Of a stretch of 64,000 bases of DNA, positions 43,436 through 53,666 are shown piece after piece (position 1 is the first letter of the stretch; each line of letters opens with the position of its first letter). The notes under the pieces are model-generated. The model saw only the letters and a list, made by a program, of their open reading frames with translations, did no database searches and was not told where the DNA came from. The position numbers and the translations under genes were made by a program. The stretch is from positions 1-64,000 of the forward strand of contig JADCRZ010000013.1 of NCBI GenBank assembly GCA_015069695.1, read 5' to 3'. The DNA is from Williamsia sp. (GTDB taxonomy: Bacteria > Bacteroidota > Bacteroidia > Chitinophagales > Chitinophagaceae).

Positions 43436-45067
43436 TTAGCTTTCCTCCGCCTGCATTGCTGTTTTATCCAGTAATTTCTCCCGTACTTTAAACTCTTCGA
43501 TGTCTACCAGGGAAAGGTATTTCCGGATCAGCTCCTCGTCGAATTCAGCGCGGTGGTTCATATCGTCGAGCAGTTTTCGTTGGCGATCCAGCATTTCCAG
43601 GTAAACAGCCTGGTAATCTTTGAGCAGCTGGCTATCCGCGCTGCCAGCTTCATTTACCTGCTGTTCAAATACCTTCCGGTCAAGCGATAACCTTGCGTAC
43701 AGATTTCCGATGTGTTCATTGTTGAACTGGCTGCTATCAAATTTTTCTTCCAAAAATTGGAGAGATGCCTGGGCTATTTTTTTCTGAATGATCATTTCCT
43801 GCTTTTCTTCCGGGTAAGGTGAATAGCGGTCTTCGATATTGAGTTTCCGGATAACCCAGGGCAGGGTGAGTCCCTGCAGCACCAGGGTGATCAGGATAAC
43901 AACAAACGTAATAAAGAGGATCAGGTTTCGATAGGGGAAGAGCTTGCCTTGAGAAACAACCACCGGTATGGAGAGCGCCGCTGCCAAAGAGACCACGCCC
44001 CGCATACCCGCCCAGCCTGTAATCATCGGCGCTTTCCAGCCGGGATTGGGATCAGCCACAGTGATAAAATAGCTCATCATCATTGTAAATAACACAGCGC
44101 CAAACGTACAGATAAAGCGGGCAAGGATGAGGGCCAGTGAAATGAGCAGGCTGTAGCCCAGCGCCCTTCCAAAGCTCATGCCACCCAGTTGCGAGGTGAT
44201 GGAAGGCAGCTGCAACCCGATCAGCAGAAAGACCAATCCATTCAGCACAAACACCAGGTTTGTCCAAACGTTGACGCCTTCTATGCGGCTCCTGTAAGAA
44301 AGCATGGTTTGGCGCCTGCTCGACAGAAACAGGCCCCCGCTTACGACGGCCAGCACGCCTGAATAATGAAAATGTTCAGCAGCATAGTACATGCAGTAGG
44401 GGGATACAAGCGTAAGCACGATTTCAATGCTGGACGTGGTTGGCAGCCAGCGATGCACGGCATAAAAGAGCACGCCGATGAGCAGACCGATCAGGATGCC
44501 CATGATCACCACCATTAAAAAGGTGAGGAATGCATCGCCAACGTGGAACTGTCCGGTAATGACAGCCGCCAGTGCAAAGCGGAATACAATGAGCGATGAT
44601 GCATCATTAAGGAGGCTTTCCCCTTCAATAATGCTCACCAGTGCTTTGGGAACAGACACCTGGCGCATGATGGTGGTAGCAGACACCGCATCGGGAGGCG
44701 AAATAATGCCTCCCAGCAAAAAACCCAATGCCAGTGTAAAGCCAGGGATCAGCGCATGCGAAACCCAGGCAATAACGCAGGAAGTCAGAATAACAATCGG
44801 GAAAGCAAAGCTGGTAATAATGCGTCGCCATTTCCAGAACTCTTTCCAGGAAGTTTGCCAGGCCGCTTCATAAAGAAGGGGTGGAAGAAAAATAAAAAAT
44901 ACAAAGTCCGGTTCAATAGATACGTGCGTAAATACAGGCGTGAAGCTCAGCGCGAGCCCGCCTAACACTAACACGATGGGATAGGCTAACTTGAGCTTGT
45001 TGGCCAGCATAGCCAACACCAGGATCATGAGAATAAGAAGGATGTATTCAATAAAAAGCCCTTGCAT
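43436..45067 (-). CDS. CPA1-family Na+/H+ antiporter
   Basis: Inner-membrane cation/proton antiporter of 543 residues with about twelve transmembrane helices in the first 410 residues. The CPA1 signatures are FIFLPPLLYEAAWQ in helix 3, GGIISPPDAVSAT for the discontinuous helix, and the ion-binding Asn-Asp pair in EGESLLNDASSLIVF. The GWAGMRGVVSLAAALSIP motif is also present. The last 130 residues form a charged cytoplasmic tail with coiled-coil tendency (EEKQEMIIQKKIAQASLQFLEEK), as in NhaP-type and Nha/SOS-like proteins. It probably serves pH and sodium homeostasis. It is convergent with the beta-barrel gene, with 95 bp between them and no obvious terminator, and has no functional link to the PULs. 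Confidence 0.92.
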   Translation of the reverse strand: MQGLFIEYILLILMILVLAMLANKLKLAYPIVLVLGGLALSFTPVFTHVSIEPDFVFFIFLPPLLYEAAWQTSWKEFWKWRRIITSFAFPIVILTSCVIAWVSHALIPGFTLALGFLLGGIISPPDAVSATTIMRQVSVPKALVSIIEGESLLNDASSLIVFRFALAAVITGQFHVGDAFLTFLMVVIMGILIGLLIGVLFYAVHRWLPTTSSIEIVLTLVSPYCMYYAAEHFHYSGVLAVVSGGLFLSSRRQTMLSYRSRIEGVNVWTNLVFVLNGLVFLLIGLQLPSITSQLGGMSFGRALGYSLLISLALILARFICTFGAVLFTMMMSYFITVADPNPGWKAPMITGWAGMRGVVSLAAALSIPVVVSQGKLFPYRNLILFITFVVILITLVLQGLTLPWVIRKLNIEDRYSPYPEEKQEMIIQKKIAQASLQFLEEKFDSSQFNNEHIGNLYARLSLDRKVFEQQVNEAGSADSQLLKDYQAVYLEMLDRQRKLLDDMNHRAEFDEELIRKYLSLVDIEEFKVREKLLDKTAMQAEES

Positions 45068-45247
45068 ACAGATTGTCTTGCCTTAAAAATAGCAAAAATC
45101 TCCTGTCGAATTTTATTGTTCAGCCTGGTAAGCTGCGTGCATGAGCAGAGTCGCCCGCTGTTGATTTCTTCTGCTCTCCGGAAATCGGCAGACCCATTTA
45201 AACATTTTGAAAGGCTTTTCTATACCCACGGATCAGTGAACACTACA

Positions 45248-46816
45248 TCAGGAACTGGCTTCTTCATGGTATTCCTCTTCTGTATTGATCTCCCATATAT
45301 TTGTTTTGTCCTTGTTGCCAGAAAGGATGTTCTCAACCGCTGCCATGGCGGTTAACATGCTGTGGTCGCTGTTGTTGTAGCGGTGCATCCCGTTTCTTCC
45401 GACGGGATACAGGTTTTCTATGGTATTCAGATAATCCTGTACCCGGGAAAAATCCTGATAGGCTCCATAGTAAGAAGGATAAGCTTTTTTTACCCGCACA
45501 ACCAGGGTGTCCTTCACCGAGCTGCTTTTTAGCACACTGATGGATTCCATTTCACGTACGGCTACCGCAGCAATTTCCTTATCAGGCAGCTGCCAGAAAG
45601 GCTCGGTCTCATTGCAAAAATATTCTACGCCAATCCACTTGCTTGCTGGTTCGGCTATCATGCCCGGACTCCAGTTGTGAAACAATTGAAGGCGCCCGGC
45701 TTTCAGGTTTGAATCCTGTATATAAATCCAGTTGTCAGAGACCTGGGTGCCGTCTTTTTCTTTGAGAAGCAGGTCATCGGTCAGTATTCCCACAATTAAA
45801 AAATCCCTGTATTGAAGTGCACCGGCAATCTTTTTGATCTCATCAGGTACAGGTAAATCGCGGCTGGTATCGATCAGTTCTTTCACCGGCATGGTCGAAA
45901 AAAAATAATCAGCTTCCTGGTTCGTTTTGACACCCGTTCGCAAATCCATTGTGTCAACGGAAACAATGCGGTGTCCGTTATCGCCCTGGATACCTGTTAC
46001 GGCAGTTTGCAAAAGCAGCTGGCCTCCTTTTTTGACGATTTCTGCCGCAACCTTTTCCCACATTTGTCCGGGCCCGAACGGGGGATACAAGAACTGTTCG
46101 ATGAGGCTGGTGCTTGTATCTTTCTGGTCGATGCTGGTATCGCGGACAAAAATTGATCTGATGGCATGGCCGATCAGTCTGGTAATGTCCAGGTTTTTCA
46201 CCCGTTGCTTTCCCCAGGAAGCGGGTATCTGGTTACAGGGTACGCACCAGACTTTTTCCGTATACTCTTTGAAAAAGGTTTTGTACAGTTCCCTTCCAAA
46301 ACGGTTGATGAAAAATTGTTCCAGCGTTTCTTCCGGCTTGAGCGGAAAAAGCTTTGCATACAGGTAAGACAAACAGATCCGGGTCGATTTCAGCAGGCCG
46401 AGTTGCTGCAGCAGATGGAAGCTCAGGCGTAGCGGATAGTCGAATAACTTGCGGTGGTAGTAAATCCTGGATTTTCGTTTCCTGACCAGCATTACCTCAT
46501 CCGGGTTTGCAGGGGCCGTCCTGACAAAAGGATGGACTGCCGTCTTGTTCTGGTATTGGATGTGGAGCTGTTCTGCTTCGAACCCGGGTTGCAGCGGTAA
46601 AAACTGCAGCCACCAGGCAATCACCTTGTCTGATTTTGAAAAAAAACGGTGCCCTCCTATATCGATCTTGTTCCCGTGGTAATCCACCGTTTTAGACAAT
46701 CCGCCTACCTGTGTATCGGCTTCAATGACGATAGGAACAATATCTGTTTTTGTGAGCAGTTCATAAGCAGCTGTAAGGCCGGCCGGTCCTGCACCGATGA
46801 TGATAGCCTTTTTCAT
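45248..46816 (-). CDS. FAD-dependent oxidoreductase (UDP-galactopyranose mutase/amine oxidase-like)
   Basis: Flavoenzyme of 522 residues from the Met at 46816; the open frame extends further but the Rossmann motif begins right here ([20 protein letters not shown], dinucleotide-binding GxGxxG). The next conserved segment, [27 protein letters not shown], is typical of the protoporphyrinogen oxidase/UDP-galactopyranose mutase-like branch. C-terminal [33 protein letters not shown] is the second FAD-contact region. No signal peptide was found. Relatives usually sit with glycosyltransferases or lipid-modifying genes; here there are none, so the substrate is unknown. It is transcribed away from the permease that follows it in the window. 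Confidence 0.85.
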   Translation of the reverse strand: MKKAIIIGAGPAGLTAAYELLTKTDIVPIVIEADTQVGGLSKTVDYHGNKIDIGGHRFFSKSDKVIAWWLQFLPLQPGFEAEQLHIQYQNKTAVHPFVRTAPANPDEVMLVRKRKSRIYYHRKLFDYPLRLSFHLLQQLGLLKSTRICLSYLYAKLFPLKPEETLEQFFINRFGRELYKTFFKEYTEKVWCVPCNQIPASWGKQRVKNLDITRLIGHAIRSIFVRDTSIDQKDTSTSLIEQFLYPPFGPGQMWEKVAAEIVKKGGQLLLQTAVTGIQGDNGHRIVSVDTMDLRTGVKTNQEADYFFSTMPVKELIDTSRDLPVPDEIKKIAGALQYRDFLIVGILTDDLLLKEKDGTQVSDNWIYIQDSNLKAGRLQLFHNWSPGMIAEPASKWIGVEYFCNETEPFWQLPDKEIAAVAVREMESISVLKSSSVKDTLVVRVKKAYPSYYGAYQDFSRVQDYLNTIENLYPVGRNGMHRYNNSDHSMLTAMAAVENILSGNKDKTNIWEINTEEEYHEEASS

Positions 46817-46915
46817 GCGTACCCTTGTTCCCAACCGGTCGCCGCTTTGTAAAACCCTCATAAGGGCACAATGATAAAGAAATTTATTTGCTCCCTGGTT
46901 GGTTGCTGCAATTGC

Positions 46916-49369
46916 TTATTCTGTTCTCAGGCTCTTTACCGGATTTGCCGTTGCGGATTTAATGGCCTGGAAGCTGACGGTGAGCAATGCCAGCAGGATG
47001 GCAATCGCACCTGCGAGCAGGAACATCCACCATTCTACCTGGATGCGGTAAGCGAAATTTTGCAGCCAGCTGTTCATCGCCCACCAGGCAACCGGAGTTG
47101 CGATGAGGATGGCTACGGCAATCAGATAAACATACTCTTTGGATAGCAGATGCACAATGCCGGCAACGGAGGCGCCCAGCACCTTGCGGATGCCGATTTC
47201 TTTGGTGCGCTGAAAGGCTGTCAGCACAGCCAGTCCGAACAAACCCAGGCAGCTGATGAAAACAGAGATGCCTGTGGCCAGGTCTATCAGTTTGGCTGTA
47301 TGTTGTTCCTGCTCGTAAAGCTGGGCAATCACCTCATCGTAAAAAGAATAAGAGAAAGAAGCAGGCGGGTAAATGGTGTACCAGTCCTTCTCAACAGCTT
47401 TCAGCGTCTTTTGCCATTGCGAAACATCGTTCCCCAATTTAATGTTGAATGTAACCATGTTTTCCTGGTCGCTCTGAAACGCCATCGGGTCAATGGTTTT
47501 GTAGAAGTCCTGCATGTGGAAGTCGTTTACGACACCCACCACCGGAAACTTGCTGCCTTGCTGGCCAATCATTTTGCCGATGGCATCCTGCGGAGATGCA
47601 AAGCCGAATGCCCTTACGGCTGCTTCGTTGATAACATATTCATTCGTGGTATCAGAGGCCAGCAGGTTTCTTCCTGCCAGCAGTTTCAGGTCATACAAAC
47701 GCAGGTAAGCCGTGTCTACCCATTTTTTAAATACCTGTCTTTTGAGCGGCTGTTTGCCATCCTGCTCGTATTCATACATGCTGGAAGAGTAGCCTGTGCC
47801 CATCGGGGAAGAACCCAGCGAGATCCGTTGGATACCGGGTATTTGCTTGAGCTCATTCAGCAGGACAAACTGCTTGCCGTTGTAGGCTTTGTCTGTGACG
47901 TATTTAAAGGGAATATCGACCAGTACAACCGCATCCTTGTTAAAGCCCATGTTTGTATTCAGCGCATAGTTCAACTGTTTGCCAACGATCAATGCGCTGC
48001 TGATAAATATAAGCGCAATCACAAACTGGAATACGATCAGGGCTTTCTGCAGACTAAATCCCCTGCTGTCTTTTTGCCGGAAGGAAGTGGTGCGGAAAAC
48101 GCTTGCTGCCTGCACTTTTGTAATCAGCCAGCCCGGGTAAAACCCGGCGAGCAGGGTAACGACAAACCCGACTACCACAACAAATGCCAGCAGCAGGAGT
48201 ATATTGGCAGTGGGTGTTACGCCTTGCGGAATAATATCTTTCAGCAAAAGAAATCCCAGCTGGCTCAATGCATAGGAGAGCCCGCCAGCCAGCAGGGCTG
48301 TTACCATGGTTTCGCTTAAAAACTGGCTGATCAAATTTGCATTGCTGCTTCCCAGGGTTTTGCGGACACCAATTTCTTTTGAGCGCTGCGGAATGCTGGC
48401 GATGCTCATGTTAACATAGTTGATGCAGGCTAGCACCAGCAGGAACAAAGCAACGCCGCCCAGGCCAACGAGCACAGGCATGCTGGCTTTGCGCACTTTG
48501 TATTCATTGATATAAGTGGAGAAATGGGAGGCCCGCAAGGCCAGCAGTTCATGCCACTGTTTATACTGAAAATGATTGGTCTGGGTTTTTTCAAACTCCT
48601 GTCTTTTTTTGTGGGAAACATAATCAATTTGCCGGGCTATTTTGCCGGTATCCGCGCCTGCTTTCAGCTGCAGGTATAGTTTGTCAGAGCCGTTGGTGTT
48701 TGACCAGGCGTTCAGGTCATACGCCTTGGTTGGCAGCGCGCAAAACTCCTGCGTAGTAAATTCGGTAGGGGTAGGGAGATCCGCTACGATGCCGGTTACG
48801 GTTCGCTGCACGGTGTCGCGATAGCTGTAGTAGGTGATTGTTTGATTAAGGATCTCCTGCGGTTTCTTGCCGGGAAAATATTTTTGAGCACGGCTTTCTG
48901 TTAATACAACACCCGCCGGTGCCCGCAAAGAGGTCGCCTGGCTGCCTGCAAGCCACTTGTATGGCACCATGGAAAAATAACTGGCATCGGTAGCTGCAAT
49001 ATCAGTGGGGTCTTCAATAGCCACTGGCTTACCGCCGGCCGGGTTGTTTACCTCAACAAGCTGCACCCATCTTCCCAGCACCGGCACCACCCATTCCAAA
49101 CCGCCAATCTGCTCACGCACGCCCTGGTACAATGGGGCCGATACCCCTCCGTTGTACTGCTCCTTTTCATCAAAAACAAATCCTGAAACAACGCGGTAAA
49201 TGCTGTCCCTGTTTGCAAGCTTTCTGTCGAAGCTGAACTCATAATCGATGATGCGGTAAATGACCCAGCAGGCGCTGATGCTGATAGCCAATCCGAATAC
49301 GTTCAATGCAGTGAACAAGCGGTGTCTCCATAGATGCCTGAGTATAGTTTTGATATGGCTTTTAAACAT
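46916..49369 (-). CDS. MacB/FtsX-type ABC transporter permease (orphan)
   Basis: Inner-membrane permease of 817 residues, with the same duplicated MacB_PCD/FtsX layout as the proteins at 9057 and 51154. The N-terminal helix is in HLWRHRLFTALNVFGLAISISA. The first FtsX block has IPQRSKEIGVRKTLGSSNANLISQFLSE, and the second has AFQRTKEIGIRKVLGASVAGIVHLLSKEY. It ends in NPVKSLRTE. No ATPase or adaptor gene lies nearby. The start is the ATG at 49369, where MFKSHIKTILRH aligns with its paralogues. A conserved inverted repeat and sigma-54-like element precede it (49482-49564). It is divergent from the DUF3943 gene. Confidence 0.94.
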   Translation of the reverse strand: MFKSHIKTILRHLWRHRLFTALNVFGLAISISACWVIYRIIDYEFSFDRKLANRDSIYRVVSGFVFDEKEQYNGGVSAPLYQGVREQIGGLEWVVPVLGRWVQLVEVNNPAGGKPVAIEDPTDIAATDASYFSMVPYKWLAGSQATSLRAPAGVVLTESRAQKYFPGKKPQEILNQTITYYSYRDTVQRTVTGIVADLPTPTEFTTQEFCALPTKAYDLNAWSNTNGSDKLYLQLKAGADTGKIARQIDYVSHKKRQEFEKTQTNHFQYKQWHELLALRASHFSTYINEYKVRKASMPVLVGLGGVALFLLVLACINYVNMSIASIPQRSKEIGVRKTLGSSNANLISQFLSETMVTALLAGGLSYALSQLGFLLLKDIIPQGVTPTANILLLLAFVVVVGFVVTLLAGFYPGWLITKVQAASVFRTTSFRQKDSRGFSLQKALIVFQFVIALIFISSALIVGKQLNYALNTNMGFNKDAVVLVDIPFKYVTDKAYNGKQFVLLNELKQIPGIQRISLGSSPMGTGYSSSMYEYEQDGKQPLKRQVFKKWVDTAYLRLYDLKLLAGRNLLASDTTNEYVINEAAVRAFGFASPQDAIGKMIGQQGSKFPVVGVVNDFHMQDFYKTIDPMAFQSDQENMVTFNIKLGNDVSQWQKTLKAVEKDWYTIYPPASFSYSFYDEVIAQLYEQEQHTAKLIDLATGISVFISCLGLFGLAVLTAFQRTKEIGIRKVLGASVAGIVHLLSKEYVYLIAVAILIATPVAWWAMNSWLQNFAYRIQVEWWMFLLAGAIAILLALLTVSFQAIKSATANPVKSLRTE

Positions 49370-49481
49370 GCTGTTTTATTTGTGATGGATGCCCTGTTGA
49401 TTGCCTTGTTACGGAATGCTTTGCGAACTGGCCTGCTTTCTTTTCGGGGTGCAGGCGGACTGTTCCAGTCTGCCAAGAGGC

Positions 49482-49564
49482 CTCAACAGACATGCCAATG
49501 CCAAAACCCTTTGTGGATAAGCGCTTGAATAAGGACGGTATCTGGAACTGTTCGAAAATGAACA
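49482..49564 (-). promoter_or_regulatory. Conserved upstream inverted repeat plus sigma-54-like promoter for permease
   Basis: On the minus strand the inverted repeat TGTTCATTTTCGAACA (49549-49564) is followed after exactly 50 bases by TTGGCATGTCTGTTGAG (49482-49498). The latter agrees with the sigma-54 consensus TTGGCACGnnnnTTGC in the -24 half and in spacing, but reads TTGA in place of TTGC in the -12 half. The unit at 53667-53749 has the same TTGGCAT-N5-TTGA and the same 50-bp spacing. The leader to the start at 49369 would be about 100 bases. Confidence 0.6.
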
Positions 49565-49615
49565 GTCAGTGTACTGCGGTACCGGTCACTTTCAATCCCC
49601 ATAAACAACGCTTTA

Positions 49616-51097
49616 GTGGAGCATTACCCCGCTTTGATACACAATTATTTTGTGTCCGTTAACCGGACGCTAGCTTTACGCAAAACCCTGAACTTGTCCC
49701 CATTTACCAAGCCCTGTAAAATGCTGCAGCTACTTGGCCTGCTCGCTTTTTCTGTTGCTGCGGCTGCACAGCAACCAGCTGCCCGGCAGAACCCCGGAAA
49801 GGGTAAGGCTGTGAAGGATGCGATTGCAGGCCCCCAGGCAACCGCATCATTCACGCTTCTCGCTATGGAGGTATTGCCCTGGAGTTATAATCATTTTGTA
49901 CGCAAAGCCGATTTTACCCGCGTTAATTTTCGCACCATCACTGCCAATCTGCTGCCACAGAATTGGGAATGGGATGATAACCGGTTTACCAACAATCAAT
50001 TTGCCCATCCTTATCATGGACAACTCTATTACAATGCATACCGGACCAACGGTTCCAGTTTTTGGGGATCGGTGCCTGCAGCCTTGGCGGGCAGCTTTCT
50101 GTGGGAAGTAGCGGGAGAGACGCATCATGCGGCACCCAATGACCTGATCAATACAACATGGGGTGGCATTACACTGGGAGAGATAACGTACCGGCTATCG
50201 CAGGCATTGGTGCACAAGCCAGGCAGGGGCGTAGAGCGGCAGGCGCGCGAAGTGCTGGCACTCCTGGTCAATCCCCTCAATGGCTTTCACCGCATCAGCG
50301 CGCGCCAATGGGGCCGCCGGTCAACAGACTCGTCGGCCGGACCGGAACTGGCCGTGCAACTGGACCTGGGCTCCCGCAGATACAGCGAAACGATCAATAA
50401 AACCATCCGGGATGGCAAGAATGAAGTGTTTGTGCGACTGCATCTCACCTATGGCAGTGAGGGAAGGAATAGCAAAGAACCGTTTGGTTATTTTACTGCC
50501 AGCCTGGAAGGGGGATCTTCAGATACGGCCAGGCTAAACCTGCTTAGGGTAGAAGGCAGGGTAACCAGCTGGATCATACGGGAGGAAGAAAGGCATACGG
50601 AAAATTTTTCCCTGACCCTTGATTACGATTACCTGAAGAATGCTGCTTTTTCATACGGGGCACAGCACATGCAAGGCAGATGGTTCAATCAATGGCTACA
50701 GCCAAACGGACGAAGCATTGTATTGATCGGGCAGGCCGGACCTGTATTGCTAGCTGCCGTACCGGATCCTTATTTGTACATCGGGGAAGGCCGCAATTAC
50801 GATTATGGCAGCGGAGCAGCAGCTGGCGTGGTCTTTCGTTGGCAACTCTCCCGCAAGCTGGCGTACCAGGTAGACCAGCGGTTTCACTGGTTTCAGACGC
50901 TCAACGGAAGCCGCTCCCATTATACCCTCTGGCTAACAACATCTGAGATCCAATACCAGCCAGTCCGCCGTCTTTTTTTAAAATGGGAGTGGGGCAACTT
51001 CCTGCTGGACGGCAGGTACAGCGAGCAAGCTTCTATCCGCAGGCAATATCCTTACAACCGCTTTTCTATCGGGTGGTCAGTAGGCAGGCATCCCTGA
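49616..51097 (+). CDS. DUF3943-domain protein, probable envelope protein
   Basis: Protein of up to 493 residues with a hydrophobic signal-like segment (MLQLLGLLAFSVAAAAQQ). The DUF3943 signature is at FLWEVAGETHHAAPNDLINTTWGGITLGEITYRLS, and the C-terminal half has alternating beta-strands ending in FSIGWSVGRHP, suggesting a barrel or beta-rich outer-membrane protein. No function is known for the family. The start is uncertain: GTG at 49616 or 49652, or ATG at 49721. The ATG start leaves a signal peptide without a basic n-region, so an upstream start giving RKTLNLSPFTKPCK before the core looks better. It lies between two divergent or convergent permease genes. Confidence 0.7.
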   Translation: MEHYPALIHNYFVSVNRTLALRKTLNLSPFTKPCKMLQLLGLLAFSVAAAAQQPAARQNPGKGKAVKDAIAGPQATASFTLLAMEVLPWSYNHFVRKADFTRVNFRTITANLLPQNWEWDDNRFTNNQFAHPYHGQLYYNAYRTNGSSFWGSVPAALAGSFLWEVAGETHHAAPNDLINTTWGGITLGEITYRLSQALVHKPGRGVERQAREVLALLVNPLNGFHRISARQWGRRSTDSSAGPELAVQLDLGSRRYSETINKTIRDGKNEVFVRLHLTYGSEGRNSKEPFGYFTASLEGGSSDTARLNLLRVEGRVTSWIIREEERHTENFSLTLDYDYLKNAAFSYGAQHMQGRWFNQWLQPNGRSIVLIGQAGPVLLAAVPDPYLYIGEGRNYDYGSGAAAGVVFRWQLSRKLAYQVDQRFHWFQTLNGSRSHYTLWLTTSEIQYQPVRRLFLKWEWGNFLLDGRYSEQASIRRQYPYNRFSIGWSVGRHP

Positions 51098-51153
51098 TCA
51101 ATTGCGTTTTGGTGGGGAGCGGCAGTTGATAGAAGCTGCTAAAAAAGCGTTCC

Positions 51154-53532
51154 CTATTCTGCTCGCAGGCTCTTTACCGGATTTGTAATCGATGCCCGGA
51201 TGCTTTGATAACTGACCGTTACAAAAGCAATACAAATAACTACCAAGCCTGCCAGCGCAAACATCCACCACTCTATGCTGATCTTGTATGCGTAATTCTG
51301 CAGCCATTGATCCATGGCATACCAGGCAAGCGGAAACACCAGCAAAAAGGCAAGTACGATGGGTTGTAAGAAATTAGCAGAAAGAAGTTTTACAATTGTT
51401 GCAGATGAAGCACCCAATACTTTGCGTACACTGATCTCCTTGTTGCGTTGCGCGGCGGTGAAAGTGGCCAGCCCAAACAAACCCAGGCAGGAAATAAAAA
51501 TAGCAAGAAAGGCAAAGATGTTTGCCAGCTTGCTTACAACCATTTCACTTTCGTATGATTTGGCATATTCAAGGTCTGAAAACTGACAGGTAAAAGGAAA
51601 CTTTGGATTGAGCTGCCTGGCGATCTTTTCAAGGGTGGCAAGAGAAGCTTTTGTATTGCCTGCTTTGATGCGCACCAGGATGGTTCCCCAGCTCCAGTTC
51701 TCATCCAGCCGCAGGATAAGGGGCTCGATATTTTCGTGCAGGGAATTAAAATGAAAATCTTTTATCACTCCTACGATCTTTCCCGGGTGCATACCCCACA
51801 CAATCCCTTTATCAACCGGATCCTGCAAACCCATTTTTTTGACCGCCGTTTCATTGAGTAAAAAAGCAGCGGAGTCAGTTCCGTAAGTTGTTGAAAAATC
51901 ACGGCCTGCTGCCATTTGCAGGTTCATTGTTTTTACAAAATCATAGCCGATCACCCCATCAGCGAATGACACGGTCAGGTTGGGATCTTTACCGGGCCAG
52001 CTGATATCGCCTGTATGGTGAAATATTGCTGTAGGCGAATTGCGCATCTTGGAAACATGCACGATCCCCGTGTTCACCAGGGCTTCTTGTTTAAAGGCTG
52101 CATAATTTTTTACCAGCTCGCCTTCAATGGGGATGTAAACAAGATTGTCGCGGTCATACCCCAGGTTCTTTGTTTGAATATAGTTGAGCTGCTTGTATAC
52201 CACGATCATGGCAATCACCAGAAAAGCTGCCAGGGAGAATTGAAAAACAACCAGCGCTTTTCTAAAGAACAGCGCACTCCAGTTAAATTTCAGGCTGCCT
52301 TTTAAAACACGCACGGGTTGCAAAGAAGATAAGAAGAGGGCAGGATAGCTGCCTGCTACAAAGCCTGTTATAAGCAGAAGCACCAGGATGCTTATCCAGA
52401 ATCCGGGTTGCAGGAGGGGCAACGCCAAGTGTTTACCCGTAAACTGGTTGAACACAGGCAAGGTGAGCGCAGTCATGAGCAGGGCCAGGATGAATGATAA
52501 TAGCGTAAGCATCATTGCTTCGCCTATAAATTGGGCCACCAGGGTGGAACGCAGGGCGCCTACCACTTTGCGGATGCCTACTTCCTTGGCGCGTTTGGCT
52601 GAACGGGCGGTGGCCAGGTTCATGAAATTGATGCATGCAATCAGCAGGATAAAAACCGCAATCAGGCTGAAAAGATTTACATACTCGATTCTTCCGCCTG
52701 ACAAATAACCTTCTCTGAAATTAGAATGGAGATATTTTTCCTGGTATGGCTGCAATGCCAGCTCGGTAATATTGCTCCCGTTTTTCTGTTTGTAGTTGTA
52801 GATAAAATCTTTGATCTTGGCCGCTACCTTTGCAGCGTCTGCATGCCCTCTGAGTTGTATAAACGTTTGCGGGTCTGTGTTGCCCCAGTTATGGACCCAT
52901 TGATTTTTTTGGACAAAATCGCTCCAGGTCCTTAAAAAGTCAAATTGCAGGGATGAATTGGCCGGCACGTTGTTGAAAACAGCCGTGACTTTCAGGTCTT
53001 CCCTGTTTTCAAACCGGATCGTTTGAAGGATCGCATTGTCGGCATTGCCAAAAAAGTATTCGGCCATCTGTTTGGAAATGGCAATGCTGCCCGGTTCTGT
53101 TAAGGCTGTTGCTGTACTGCCTTGCAGCAGATCATAACTGAACATCCTGAAAAAATCTTCGCTTACAAACTGCCCGTTCATCTTGCTGATTTTTTCACCC
53201 GCTTCAAAAGTAGTGCTGCTGCCCGGGGGCGCCACTTGCTCCCATCCGCTCGCATACTGGATCTCGGGTATCGTTCTTTTTAATTCCCCGGCAAGCAGGC
53301 CTTGCGTTGAATAGCCGGCATCTACCTTGCCGTCAAAATAATTGCGTTCGTACACCTGGTACAAGCGGGGACCATTTGCATGAAAGGCATCAACACTTTT
53401 TTCATCCTTTACCCATAGCAGGATCGTTAAGCTGCAAGCCAGTCCCAGGGCCAGTCCTATCACATTGATGAGCGAAAACCCGATACTCCGGGTCATGTTC
53501 CGCCAGGCTGTCTTCAAATAATTTTTGAACAT
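51154..53532 (-). CDS. MacB/FtsX-type ABC transporter permease (orphan)
   Basis: Inner-membrane permease of 792 residues, third member of this family in the window. The N-terminal helix lies in MTRSIGFSLINVIGLALGLACSLTILLWV. The first FtsX block has RSAKRAKEVGIRKVVGALRSTLVAQFIGEA, and the second AAQRNKEISVRKVLGASSATIVKLLSANF. It ends in NPVKSLRAE. The two periplasmic MacB_PCD-type domains lie between about residues 50-270 and 440-650. As with the other two, no ATPase gene is near, so it must share an ATPase encoded elsewhere or act otherwise. The start is the ATG at 53532. A conserved inverted-repeat/sigma-54-like unit precedes it (53667-53749). Confidence 0.94.
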   Translation of the reverse strand: MFKNYLKTAWRNMTRSIGFSLINVIGLALGLACSLTILLWVKDEKSVDAFHANGPRLYQVYERNYFDGKVDAGYSTQGLLAGELKRTIPEIQYASGWEQVAPPGSSTTFEAGEKISKMNGQFVSEDFFRMFSYDLLQGSTATALTEPGSIAISKQMAEYFFGNADNAILQTIRFENREDLKVTAVFNNVPANSSLQFDFLRTWSDFVQKNQWVHNWGNTDPQTFIQLRGHADAAKVAAKIKDFIYNYKQKNGSNITELALQPYQEKYLHSNFREGYLSGGRIEYVNLFSLIAVFILLIACINFMNLATARSAKRAKEVGIRKVVGALRSTLVAQFIGEAMMLTLLSFILALLMTALTLPVFNQFTGKHLALPLLQPGFWISILVLLLITGFVAGSYPALFLSSLQPVRVLKGSLKFNWSALFFRKALVVFQFSLAAFLVIAMIVVYKQLNYIQTKNLGYDRDNLVYIPIEGELVKNYAAFKQEALVNTGIVHVSKMRNSPTAIFHHTGDISWPGKDPNLTVSFADGVIGYDFVKTMNLQMAAGRDFSTTYGTDSAAFLLNETAVKKMGLQDPVDKGIVWGMHPGKIVGVIKDFHFNSLHENIEPLILRLDENWSWGTILVRIKAGNTKASLATLEKIARQLNPKFPFTCQFSDLEYAKSYESEMVVSKLANIFAFLAIFISCLGLFGLATFTAAQRNKEISVRKVLGASSATIVKLLSANFLQPIVLAFLLVFPLAWYAMDQWLQNYAYKISIEWWMFALAGLVVICIAFVTVSYQSIRASITNPVKSLRAE

Positions 53533-53666
53533 AAAGGATCTTGTAATTGGTAAACAGGCTGTTTCTGGCCTTAAATTCTCCGCAATACTTCAGGCAGCTA
53601 AGTGCCTGCAAGGGCCCATGCTTTGCGATTTTGTGGTATTATCCATTCCCTGCACATGACACTGGT

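Noticed and set aside
49513-49522. DnaA-box match TGTGGATAA, and another (TTATCCACA) at 63805-63813
   Set aside because: Single isolated boxes, with no cluster, no AT-rich unwinding element and no dnaA or dnaN gene nearby; not an origin.
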